Source of the DNA: Verrucomicrobiota bacterium
GTDB taxonomy: Bacteria; Verrucomicrobiota; Verrucomicrobiia; Chthoniobacterales; UBA10450
NCBI GenBank assembly: GCA_003219995.1
Contig: QHRC01000070.1
Location: 1-11,455, forward strand
DNA length: 11,455 bases
Direction of reading: 5' to 3'
Part shown: one piece after another, positions 1-6,941 of the stretch
How the letters are laid out: the number at the start of each line of letters is the position of its first letter
How positions within the stretch are numbered: position 1 is the stretch's first letter
Notes under the pieces: generated by a model
Seen by the model: the letters and a program-made list of their open reading frames with translations, nothing else
Told to the model about the DNA's origin: nothing
Databases searched by the model: none
Translations under genes and position numbers: made by a program

Positions 1-181
1 CTTTTAGTCGCGTCTCGATTTCATTCGCGATCGCTTTCAGCTGCGGTTCGGACGTTGCCGAGCAGATCACAAAAAAATCGGTGAAGGTCGAGATCCCGCG
101 TAGGTTCAGAATGACGATATTTTCCGCCTTTTTGTTCGAGGCGAGTTCTGCGCAAGTTTTCGCTAAGTTTTGCGCGGTTAT
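1..181 (-). CDS. rsfS: Ribosomal silencing factor RsfS (Iojap family), 3' end beyond window
   Basis: RsfS binds ribosomal protein uL14 and blocks joining of the ribosomal subunits, lowering translation when nutrients are short. About 60 N-terminal residues are visible. They show the family pattern: a helical start (LAKTCAELASNKKAENIVIL), then the strand LRGISTFTDFFVIC and SATSEPQLKAIANEIE. The C-terminal part lies outside the window. The gene follows nadD directly, the usual partner in many bacteria, and is probably translated with it. The start is odd. Between an in-frame upstream stop and the conserved region there is no ATG, GTG or TTG. The best candidate is ATA at 181-179, which overlaps the nadD TAA exactly where an ATGA stop/start overlap would be expected. 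Identity is secure; the start is an inference. Confidence 0.88.
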   Translation of the reverse strand, partial: MTAQNLAKTCAELASNKKAENIVILNLRGISTFTDFFVICSATSEPQLKAIANEIETRLK

Positions 182-750
182 TTCACTGACTCCCGGTAAA
201 GATTATTCTGCCGAATGATTTCTTCCACTTTTGGCGGTACGAGATAGCGGATCGGTTGACCCGAGGCAACCCTGTTTCTGATCTCCGTGGAGGAGATGTC
301 GATCTTGCGATGAACCACTTCAAAAGGATGATTTGTTTGGGTGCCGGTGCGATCGAGTACAATGAAATGCACCATCTTTTGCAGCCGCTCGAAGCGGTGC
401 CAGCTTGCCAGAGCCGCTACGTTATCCTCGCCGATTAGATAAAAAATCTCCGAGCCGCCCTGGCGCTGCTGGATTTCTTCGACTGTATCGATCGTGTAGG
501 AGGGCGGCGTCCGGCGCAGCTCGCACTCGTCCACCGCAAACGCTGTTTCGCCTTCAATCGCCGCTCGTAACATCGACAATCGCATTTCCGCGCTGGCCAC
601 TGGAGAATCTCTGTGCGGCGAAACTGCAGCCGGAACAAAGATCAATTGTTCCAAATCCAGCTCTTCGCGTGCTTGGCGGGCCAGGATCAAATGCGCATGA
701 TGAATTGGATCGAACGTGCCGCCGTAAATTCCGATTTTTTTGCGCGTCAT
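178..750 (-). CDS. nadD: Nicotinate-nucleotide adenylyltransferase NadD
   Basis: NadD transfers AMP from ATP to nicotinate mononucleotide, giving deamido-NAD in cytoplasmic NAD synthesis. The 190-residue protein has the normal length for the family. It carries the nucleotidyltransferase signature GGTFDPIHHAH at residues 10-20 (GxFDPxHxxH type), SYTIDTV at 84-90, IGEDN at 106-110, and the second nucleotide-binding motif ISSTEIRNR at 152-160. The ATG at 750 puts the first beta strand KKIGIYGG right at the N terminus, as usual; no clear ribosome binding site precedes it. It lies 46 bp downstream of namZ and overlaps the presumed rsfS start, so the three genes may form one transcript. Nothing in the protein looks damaged. 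Confidence 0.96.
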   Translation of the reverse strand: MTRKKIGIYGGTFDPIHHAHLILARQAREELDLEQLIFVPAAVSPHRDSPVASAEMRLSMLRAAIEGETAFAVDECELRRTPPSYTIDTVEEIQQRQGGSEIFYLIGEDNVAALASWHRFERLQKMVHFIVLDRTGTQTNHPFEVVHRKIDISSTEIRNRVASGQPIRYLVPPKVEEIIRQNNLYRESVK

Positions 751-796
751 TTAGCTTCGCTCAAAATAACGGCTGTTGTGCTACGCTTTTCCAGTT

Positions 797-1999
797 TCAA
801 TAAAGAAGAAAAGCAGCTCGCGCCTGGCGAAAATTCGCCACGTTTTGTTTCCATCCCGCGACAATACTTTCAGGCGAAATACCTCGTTCGATTTGCGATC
901 GAATGGCAGAGCTGCCGTAAACTTTGAAAAAAAGATCAAGCTTGCTCCGGCTAGTTCGTCGAAAGAGGGTGGAACCGGAGCTGCGATGTAGTTCAGCCAG
1001 CATGTAAACCCCCAGCGCCGTCAGGTCCGCGGGCGCCTTCGGATCGATCCGCAGTAGGCTGCCCTGCTGGCGTCCGCGTTGAAATTCCTGAAAGACCACG
1101 CCAGGCATGTCGAGCGACTGCAAATAGCTGGTAAATCGCTCAGCGTTCAACCACTTCGCCGAAATCATTTCAAACGGCGCGTAACCGCCGATGCCCGTCT
1201 CTGGCCCGCTCAATTCGCCTACCATTCCTGTGGCGACATAGTAAAAAGGTGAGCTTCCGCGCGGAATGTTTGGCGACGTTGGAACCCAGCGCAGTCCGGT
1301 GTCGGCCCAGGTTAGATTGCGCGACCATCCACGCATCGGCACCACAGTTAAACTGCAGCGCCCACCGATCCAGCCCTTCGCGTTGATCATCTGCGCGAGT
1401 TCGCCCACCGTCATTCCATGCACGTAGGGGATCGGAAATTGGCTAACGAAAGAAATCCAGGGTCGTTCCACCGTCGGACCTTCCACGCGCAGGCCGCCGA
1501 GCGGATTTGGCCGATCGAGCACGACGAACTCGACATGGCTCTCGGCCGCGGCTTCCATGCATTTCGCCATCGTGCTGATGTAGGTGTAAGATCGACACCC
1601 AATGTCCTGAATATCGAACACGAGCACATCCACACCGCGCAGCATCGACGGTGTCGGTTTTCGCGTTGGACCATAAAGCGAATAGGCAGTCAGACCGGTC
1701 ACGGGATCGCGACGCGACTTCACATATCGACCCGCCTTCTCCTTGCCATCGAGGCCATGCTCGGGGGTGTAGAGCGCGACGAGATTGCAATGTTCACGCA
1801 ACAAAACGCGTGTCCGATTACCATGCGAATCGATGCTCGTCTGGTTCGTGACTAATCCGACGCGCTTGCCATGCAGCATTGCATAATTGCTTTGTTCGAG
1901 AACATCAATGCCGAGCTCGACGGCGGCGTCGATCCTCGAGGCAATCGCCAAGAACGCGATTGCGATAGCAATTTGTCTTTTGTTGCTCCTCCCGACCAT
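797..1999 (-). CDS. namZ: Secreted exo-beta-N-acetylmuramidase, NamZ/DUF1343 family (GH171)
   Basis: Members of this family (Bacillus subtilis NamZ, formerly YbbC) remove terminal N-acetylmuramic acid from the non-reducing end of peptidoglycan fragments. From the ATG at 1999 the protein has 400 residues. It opens with an apparent signal peptide (basic RSNKR, a hydrophobic stretch IAIAIAFLAIA, likely cleavage after RIDA), so it should act in the periplasm or outside. Family motifs are GLVTNQT at residues 48-54, TPEHG at about 78-82 (its Glu80 is a candidate active-site residue), FDIQDIG, LDRPNPLGG, the SPNIP segment, ETGIGGYAPFE and a C-terminal FLLY. A start at 2041 is also open but would place 14 residues before the signal peptide and overlap nagZ, so I prefer 1999. 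The neighbouring divergent nagZ supports a role in muropeptide recycling. Confidence 0.9.
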   Translation of the reverse strand: MVGRSNKRQIAIAIAFLAIASRIDAAVELGIDVLEQSNYAMLHGKRVGLVTNQTSIDSHGNRTRVLLREHCNLVALYTPEHGLDGKEKAGRYVKSRRDPVTGLTAYSLYGPTRKPTPSMLRGVDVLVFDIQDIGCRSYTYISTMAKCMEAAAESHVEFVVLDRPNPLGGLRVEGPTVERPWISFVSQFPIPYVHGMTVGELAQMINAKGWIGGRCSLTVVPMRGWSRNLTWADTGLRWVPTSPNIPRGSSPFYYVATGMVGELSGPETGIGGYAPFEMISAKWLNAERFTSYLQSLDMPGVVFQEFQRGRQQGSLLRIDPKAPADLTALGVYMLAELHRSSGSTLFRRTSRSKLDLFFKVYGSSAIRSQIERGISPESIVAGWKQNVANFRQARAAFLLY

Positions 2000-2014
2000 C
2001 GAATTTAGCGTGAA

Positions 2015-2041
2015 ATTATGAAGAGTAATTCGCTCGGTCAA
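2015..2041 (-). promoter_or_regulatory. Possible sigma-70-type promoter for namZ inside the nagZ 5' coding region
   Basis: On the minus strand TTGACC (2041-2036) is followed after 15 bp by CATAAT (2020-2015). These resemble -35 and -10 boxes with a short spacer. Transcription would begin around 2008, leaving a leader of only about 8-9 nt before the namZ ATG at 1999. The -10 box overlaps the nagZ ATG. Because only 18 bp separate the two start codons, the promoter of each gene has to lie within the other gene, which makes this location plausible. The box matches alone are weak evidence. Confidence 0.3.
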
Positions 2042-3181
2042 CTGATCCTTACCGGCGTGCCCGGCAAAGAACTGGACGCCGAAACTGAGAAATTATTTCG
2101 GCGAGTAGAGCCTGGCGGTTTCATTCTATTCGCCCGCAACATCGAGAGTCCGACGCAACTTCGCAAACTAATAGACGATCTGCGCGGCTTAAGCAAGATC
2201 GAGCCGATTATCACCATCGACCAGGAAGGCGGTCGCGTCTCGCGCTTGCGTTTGATCGGCAACGAGCCGCCCAATGCCCAGCAATTGCGCGACAAGGACG
2301 ATATCGATCTCGTTCGGCGGCACGGCGACATCACCGGTCGATTGCTGCGACTCTTCGGATTCAACCTCGATCTGTGCCCGGTGCTCGACATTTCGTTCGA
2401 TGACGACGCAGACAATTCGTTGCGTGGCCGTTGTTATGGAAAAACGGTTGAGCAGGTCATCCGCAACGCCGGCGCATTCAATGACGCAATGCGCCGGCAG
2501 GCGATTGCCAGTTGCGGTAAACACTTTCCCGGTTACTCGGCCGCAAAGCGCGATGCCCATCATGAATTACCGAAGATTGAGCGCACACGCGCTGAATTGG
2601 ATAAGGAAGAGCTCGCCGTCTTCAGACAATTTACAGGTAGGGGTGGTTCACCGAATCGCCCGCGGGCGATTGACGTCAATCCTCCCAACCTCAACAACAA
2701 CGTGGTCGATACCATGATGACTTGCCACGGCTGGTATCCAGTCTTTGAGCCAAAAAAAACTCCCGCCACGTTATCGCATCGCATCGTGACCGGATTACTC
2801 CGCGAAGAACTTAGCTTCAATGGTTTGATTATGACCGATGACCTGGATATGGGCGCGATCCTGAACGAGTACGGCCTCGAAGAAACAATTCGACTTGCCA
2901 TCGCGGCGGGAAACGACCTGGCGATGATTTGTCATCGTATTCCGGAAATCCAGAACGTGCATCGCATTCTGGATACGTTGCCGGAAGATCAAATTGAGCG
3001 CGCGCTTGCCAACGTCGCGCGTTTCAAGAAAAATCTCGCGCCGCTTGATGAATTTTCCGAGGCGGCGTTTCGCAAGATCGACAATGAAATTTGGGACCTG
3101 CGTGTTGCGGTTCTCGGTGAGGAGCGCGCGGCGATTCGCAGCCCCGAGGATGGCAAACGATCGCCCGTCGAGATGTATTGA
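2018..3181 (+). CDS. nagZ: Beta-N-acetylglucosaminidase NagZ (glycoside hydrolase family 3)
   Basis: NagZ removes N-acetylglucosamine from cell-wall muropeptides during peptidoglycan recycling. The 387-residue protein has no signal peptide, so it is probably cytoplasmic as in other Gram-negatives. It shows PGGFILFARN near residue 32, IDQEGGRV at 67-74, KHFPGYS at 168-174, the Asp-x-His catalytic dyad (D179, H181) in DAHHELP, MTCHGWYP at 234-241, and TDDLDM at 273-278 with the likely nucleophile D274. Between VFRQF (ending 205) and VDTMMTCH (from 230) it has about 20 residues more than I expect for the family. That extra segment is rich in Pro, Gly, Arg and Asn and is encoded by palindromic DNA; all catalytic motifs on both sides are intact and in frame. 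The start is 18 bp from the namZ start on the other strand, with no visible ribosome binding site. Confidence 0.93.
   Translation: MKSNSLGQLILTGVPGKELDAETEKLFRRVEPGGFILFARNIESPTQLRKLIDDLRGLSKIEPIITIDQEGGRVSRLRLIGNEPPNAQQLRDKDDIDLVRRHGDITGRLLRLFGFNLDLCPVLDISFDDDADNSLRGRCYGKTVEQVIRNAGAFNDAMRRQAIASCGKHFPGYSAAKRDAHHELPKIERTRAELDKEELAVFRQFTGRGGSPNRPRAIDVNPPNLNNNVVDTMMTCHGWYPVFEPKKTPATLSHRIVTGLLREELSFNGLIMTDDLDMGAILNEYGLEETIRLAIAAGNDLAMICHRIPEIQNVHRILDTLPEDQIERALANVARFKKNLAPLDEFSEAAFRKIDNEIWDLRVAVLGEERAAIRSPEDGKRSPVEMY
2633..2701. repeat. Palindromic segment inserted in frame within nagZ
   Basis: The segment encoding the extra residues of NagZ contains a perfect 18-bp palindrome AATCGCCCGCGGGCGATT at 2654-2671. 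A perfect 12-bp palindrome ATTGACGTCAAT at 2669-2680 overlaps it. Outside these, GGGGTGGTT on the left (starting at 2640) and AATCCTCCC on the right pair imperfectly, giving a hairpin of roughly 47 bp. It keeps the reading frame. It resembles a dispersed palindromic element that has inserted into a coding gene. The edges are estimated from where family-like sequence stops and resumes. Confidence 0.6.
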
Positions 3182-3185
3182 AGTT

Positions 3186-3602
3186 TTATAATGCGCTGGG
3201 CGCGGCCGCCGATTCACTTTCCAAAATGGCTTGATATTTCTCTGAGATGGTCTCAGCAAACGCGTCTAAAGTTTCTTTTAACTGCTTGACCGTGATCGGC
3301 TTTGATAAGACCGCCACTGCGCCGGTATAAGCAGGGGATAAATCTATGTCGGAAGCAACCCCGGTGAGGAAAATGACGCGACCGGCAGGGTCGTTACCGA
3401 GGATGTTACGGCAGGCGGTGAGACCGTTTAGTTTCTCCATGTTGAAATCCATCAGGACGACATCAGGTTTGGTTTTTTGATAGGATCGGATTGCCTCGAG
3501 TCCCGAGGACACGATGTCTACGACCTGGTGCTGGCAAACGCCGACAAGCTGTGCCAAAACACCGGCAAAAAGCTTGTCATCATCAACGATCAATACGCGC
3601 AT
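3186..3602 (-). CDS. Single-domain response regulator (receiver domain only)
   Basis: The 138-residue protein is one CheY-like receiver domain with no DNA-binding or enzymatic output domain. Visible key residues are the acidic cluster D7-D8-D9 (VDDD), the phosphoacceptor D52 in VVLMDFNM, T80 in IFLTG, and K101 in LSKP. About 25 residues follow the last beta strand and end in a low-complexity Ala/Ser tail. It would be phosphorylated by a histidine kinase, but none is encoded in the window, so its pathway is unknown. It ends 4 bp from the nagZ stop, tail to tail, with no terminator hairpin visible between them. It lies 122 bp downstream of the transporter gene on the same strand; co-transcription is possible but not shown. 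CCAAGG just upstream of the ATG is a poorly spaced ribosome binding site. Confidence 0.9.
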   Translation of the reverse strand: MRVLIVDDDKLFAGVLAQLVGVCQHQVVDIVSSGLEAIRSYQKTKPDVVLMDFNMEKLNGLTACRNILGNDPAGRVIFLTGVASDIDLSPAYTGAVAVLSKPITVKQLKETLDAFAETISEKYQAILESESAAAPSAL

Positions 3603-3724
3603 AGCCTTGGAGAAGTGTCCTAGTCAATGAAGCCAATTTCGTGCCGGGCCGATGAATTTTTTCGCCACTAATCAACCCCAAAAATGTTCTGACAGAGGTT
3701 GTTCAGGCTGCGCGGTTTGTGCTG

Positions 3725-6067
3725 TCATGCCTTCGATCTTCCCGGCCTGTTGGCGAGAAGCACGTCGCGGCCGACCAGATAAAGCAAGACGCAAAGAACG
3801 ACGAAAGGAATCAGGGCGAGCAGGTCCGAATTTGGGCCATTGAAAAACGGGTTGTTGACTGTGGACCAATGCTCGACCTGCTTGCTCACATTGACGAGAC
3901 TCGGCACACCGGCCATGAACGCAATCACGATGCCGGCAAGCGCGCCGCCGGCGATATAGCCGGAAGCGAGCAACACGCCGGGGCTTTTGTCGCCTTCCGC
4001 GGTGAGCTCGACTTCGCTCAGGTTTTTGTGTCGGAATTTTCGGTGCACGTATTTGTCAACCAGCCAACGGATAAATCCGCCGACGAAAATCGGGCTCGAT
4101 GACGAGAGTGGCAGATAAACGCCGACTGCAAATGCGAGCGACGGAATGCCGCTCATTTCGAGCACAATTGCGATCATCACACCGAGCAGCACCAGCGCCC
4201 ATGGTAATTGACGACTGAGGATGCCTTTGATGATGTAGGACATAAGCGTCGCTTTCGGCGCAATGAATTTATCGACCTTGGTTCCGTCTGGCCGTTCCTT
4301 GTGTGTCCCGTTGATGCCTGGATCGACAAGATATGCGATCGCGCCTTGGTCATCAACGAGGTAGCGCTGCGATGATCCGCCTTCGGGATCGGGCCGCTGC
4401 CAAACGCGATACATCTTTGAATCCTGTGCCCCTTGCGGGCCACTTAATTTTTCCAATCCGCCGAGTTGATCGGGCGGCGCGCGCAAAGTTGCGGATGAAG
4501 GTTCAAGTTTCGCCACGGGCACATAAACCGTATAAGCGTTGTTGACCGCCAGCAGAATCGGACCAAGCGCGAGTGCCGAAGCGAGTGCCCCACAGAGAAT
4601 GGCAACTTGTTGAAACTTCGGTGTCGACCCAATCAGAAAGCCCGTCTTCAAATCTTGGGAAGTGGTGCCTCCGTTGGAAGCGGCGATGCAAACAATCCCG
4701 CCGATCGACAGCGCCGTAACGAAATAATGCGGTCCAGTCCAGCCCACGATCAGAAAGATTAGGCACGTCAAAAGTAATGTCGCGACTGTCATTCCGGAAA
4801 TCGGATTCGACGAGGAACCAATCTCGCCGGTTAATCGCGACGAAACGGTCACGAATAAGAAGCCGAACGCGACGATGAGCAGCGCGCCGAGCAGGTTCCA
4901 TTGCAAATTCAATTGGGGCGCAACAATCATCACGAGGAGCAGCGCGATCACGCCGCCGACCACAATCTTCATCGACAGATCTTGGTCGGTGCGCGGCACT
5001 ATCGGGTCGCGGCCATGCGTTCCACGCAGATCGGCCAGTCCACCTTTCAATCCGTGCCAGATAATCGGCAGCGAGCGAAACAAGCTGATAATGCCGCCCG
5101 CGGCCACCGCGCCCGCACCGATGTAGAGGACATAAGCATTGCGCACATCGTCCGGAGTCATGTCGGTAATCGGCATTTTTCCCGGAGAAACAACGCCGAC
5201 GACATGGTCGCCAAAGAATTTGATCGCGGGAATCAAAACGAGATACGAAAGCACGCCGCCGGCGCACATGATTGAGGCAATGCGTGGCCCGATGATGTAG
5301 CCGACGCCAAGCAACGCGGGATTGATTTCCACGCCGACCGAACCGCCTTTGAACGGCACGCCGAAAATTTTTTCCGGGATCTCTTTCCAGCCGAAGAGCG
5401 CCTTATCGATCACGTAATAGATAAAGCCGATGCCGAAGCCGGAAAAGATAGTCTTGCCTCCACCGGCTACCTGTTTGTCCTCGTTTCCGTTTGAGTCTGG
5501 CGACGCAGGCAAATCTTCCGAAGCTATTAATACGGCGGCGCAGGCTGTGCCTTCTGGATATTTGAGAAGGCCGTGTTGATCGACGATGAGCGCACGGCGC
5601 AATGGAATCATCATCAGAATCCCTAGCAAACCCCCGAGTATTGCGACGAGCATGACGCGCGTGATTTCGAGGTCGAATCCAAGAATCATGATCGCAGGCA
5701 TGGTAACGCCAAGACCGAATGCAATTGACTCGCCGGCCGATCCCGCGGTTTGCACGATGTTGTTTTCGAGAATGGTCGCGCCGCGTAGCCCTAGCTTGGA
5801 AAACAATCGGAAAAGCGTGATCGAAATGACGGCGACCGGAATTGACGCGCTGACGGTCAATCCAACCTTGAGCACGAGATAAAGCGAGGATGCGCCGAAG
5901 ACTATTCCAAGGAGCGTACCGACGATCAGCGGAACAGGCGTGAACTCGCGCACGCGAGCTTCGGGCGAAATGTGCGGTCGAAACGAAGCGAGGAATGGGT
6001 TGGCCGGCTTGATGCCGACGATATCGGGATATTCATTTGGCGGATTCGCTGGTTCGACTTTCGCCAT
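3725..6067 (-). CDS. OPT-family oligopeptide transporter
   Basis: This 780-residue inner-membrane protein matches the oligopeptide transporter (OPT) family, whose members move small peptides or metal chelates across the membrane with protons; the substrate here cannot be told. Many hydrophobic segments alternate with short loops (for example around residues 45-60, 72-90, 118-160, 250-285, 312-332, 368-384, 392-410, 425-443, 485-508, 620-655, 698-722, 750-767). Conserved-looking blocks are ILENNIVQTAGSAGES (99-114), LKYPEGTACAAVL (168-180), NPISGMTVATLL (421-432) and DLKTGFLIGSTP (472-483). Odd is a hydrophilic stretch of about 90 residues (515-605) between two membrane segments, unusually large for a loop. 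The ATG at 6067 gives a hydrophilic N terminus of about 40 residues. It is divergent from the zinc-ribbon gene with 102 bp between them. Confidence 0.92.
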   Translation of the reverse strand: MAKVEPANPPNEYPDIVGIKPANPFLASFRPHISPEARVREFTPVPLIVGTLLGIVFGASSLYLVLKVGLTVSASIPVAVISITLFRLFSKLGLRGATILENNIVQTAGSAGESIAFGLGVTMPAIMILGFDLEITRVMLVAILGGLLGILMMIPLRRALIVDQHGLLKYPEGTACAAVLIASEDLPASPDSNGNEDKQVAGGGKTIFSGFGIGFIYYVIDKALFGWKEIPEKIFGVPFKGGSVGVEINPALLGVGYIIGPRIASIMCAGGVLSYLVLIPAIKFFGDHVVGVVSPGKMPITDMTPDDVRNAYVLYIGAGAVAAGGIISLFRSLPIIWHGLKGGLADLRGTHGRDPIVPRTDQDLSMKIVVGGVIALLLVMIVAPQLNLQWNLLGALLIVAFGFLFVTVSSRLTGEIGSSSNPISGMTVATLLLTCLIFLIVGWTGPHYFVTALSIGGIVCIAASNGGTTSQDLKTGFLIGSTPKFQQVAILCGALASALALGPILLAVNNAYTVYVPVAKLEPSSATLRAPPDQLGGLEKLSGPQGAQDSKMYRVWQRPDPEGGSSQRYLVDDQGAIAYLVDPGINGTHKERPDGTKVDKFIAPKATLMSYIIKGILSRQLPWALVLLGVMIAIVLEMSGIPSLAFAVGVYLPLSSSSPIFVGGFIRWLVDKYVHRKFRHKNLSEVELTAEGDKSPGVLLASGYIAGGALAGIVIAFMAGVPSLVNVSKQVEHWSTVNNPFFNGPNSDLLALIPFVVLCVLLYLVGRDVLLANRPGRSKA

Positions 6068-6132
6068 TCAATAGAGAGCTTTCAGAAACGCGCCTAAAGT
6101 GCAAGCAGCTTCTGCCCATTATCGTAGCACGA

Positions 6133-6161
6133 TTGACGGAAATCAGCCGAACTAATAACTT
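6133..6161 (+). promoter_or_regulatory. Weak candidate promoter for the zinc-ribbon gene
   Basis: TTGACG at 6133-6138 resembles a -35 box. After 17 bp comes TAACTT (6156-6161), a poor -10 box; the overlapping AT-rich ACTAATAACTT offers other registers. If used, transcription would start almost at the GTG at 6170, giving a very short leader. This is the only promoter-like pattern I see in the divergent region 6068-6169, and it is weak. Confidence 0.22.
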
Positions 6162-6169
6162 CGAGACCC

Positions 6170-6874
6170 GTGCATGCGGAACTGGAACAACTGCTCGTTC
6201 TTCAAGATCGACAGCAAAAGATCAAGCAGATCGAAACGGAGATAAAAACTTTGCCGCTGCAAAAGAACAATCTCGAAGCGCAACTGGCGGCAAGCGCGGC
6301 GAGCGTGGAAACGCTCAAGCAAAAAGCGCGACAGGTCGAGATCGATCGCAAGAAGTTGGAGCTCGATGTCGGGACGCGCACCGAAAGCATCACGCGACTC
6401 AAGACGCAGCAATATCAAACGCGCAAGAATGACGAGTTCCAGGCGATGGGTCATGAAATTGAACGTTACGAAAACGAAATCCGCAAGATCGAGGACGAAG
6501 AACTCGAGCTGATGGAACAGGTTGACAAACTGAAGGCCGAGCTCGGTACGGAGGAAAAGAAGGCGGCGACGACAAAGGAATCGATCTCGCGACAAATGAC
6601 GGATCTAGAAGCAAAATCAAAAACACTGGAATCACGGCTGGAAGATTTGACCAGCGAGCGCGCCGAGCTCGCTAGCAATATCGACGAGGATTTGTTGACC
6701 CGTTTCGAGCGTCTTTTCGCCAGCAAGGGAGATGCGGTCGTCGTTGCCCTCGAACATGAAGTCTGCACCGGTTGCCATATGAAAGTGACCACGGCCACGG
6801 CGGCGCGGGTAAGAGCCGGGAAAGAGATCATGACCTGCGAGCAGTGCGGCCGAATCCTCTACGACGCAGCCTAA
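6170..6874 (+). CDS. Coiled-coil protein with C-terminal C4-type zinc ribbon (DUF164 / HP0958-like)
   Basis: The 234-residue protein consists of a long charged coiled coil (about residues 1-175, heptad-like Leu/Ile with many Glu and Lys) and a C-terminal zinc ribbon. The ribbon has two knuckles, C199-x2-C202 (CTGC) and C223-x2-C226 (CEQC). In the middle KNDEFQAMGHEIE (87-99) matches the conserved turn of the family. The characterised relative HP0958 of Helicobacter pylori binds nucleic acid and affects flagellar sigma factor and flagellin expression; most other bacterial members have no settled role, so I give no symbol. The chosen start is GTG at 6170, the first usable codon after an in-frame stop at 6134-6136; an ATG nearby at 6174 is out of frame. 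The gene converges on ychF. Confidence 0.88.
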   Translation: MHAELEQLLVLQDRQQKIKQIETEIKTLPLQKNNLEAQLAASAASVETLKQKARQVEIDRKKLELDVGTRTESITRLKTQQYQTRKNDEFQAMGHEIERYENEIRKIEDEELELMEQVDKLKAELGTEEKKAATTKESISRQMTDLEAKSKTLESRLEDLTSERAELASNIDEDLLTRFERLFASKGDAVVVALEHEVCTGCHMKVTTATAARVRAGKEIMTCEQCGRILYDAA

Positions 6875-6877
6875 ATT

Positions 6878-6937
6878 GGCAGGGCGAGCCTCCGTCGAGC
6901 AAAATGAGTCCACTGCTCGGCAGAGCGTCGCCCTACC
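6878..6937. terminator. Long imperfect inverted repeat between convergent genes
   Basis: Two 23-bp arms (6878-6900 and 6915-6937) flank a 14-bp loop. The left arm begins GGCAGGGCGAGCC; the right arm ends TCGCCCTACC. About 18 of 23 positions pair normally, plus one G-T pair. It starts just after the zinc-ribbon stop (6874) and ends just before the ychF stop (6942), so it fills nearly the whole convergent gap. A hairpin forms on either strand and could act as a two-way terminator, although no clear run of T follows. It may equally be a copy of a dispersed intergenic palindrome; I recall similar GGTAGGGCGA... repeats from Verrucomicrobiota but could not verify this. Confidence 0.65.
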
Positions 6938-6941
6938 GCAA

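Noticed and set aside
3186..3602. Two-component system with a DNA-binding regulator
   Set aside because: Only a receiver domain is encoded, and no histidine kinase gene is in the window.
3603..3724. Possible terminator after the OPT gene, with CTGA/TCAG followed by AACATTTTT on the minus strand
   Set aside because: The stem has only 4 bp and a 10-base loop, too weak to call.
4503..5267. Long open frame (254 codons) on the minus strand inside the OPT gene
   Set aside because: It is a shifted frame of the transporter; its Arg/Trp-rich composition is typical of a shadow frame and no motif is present.
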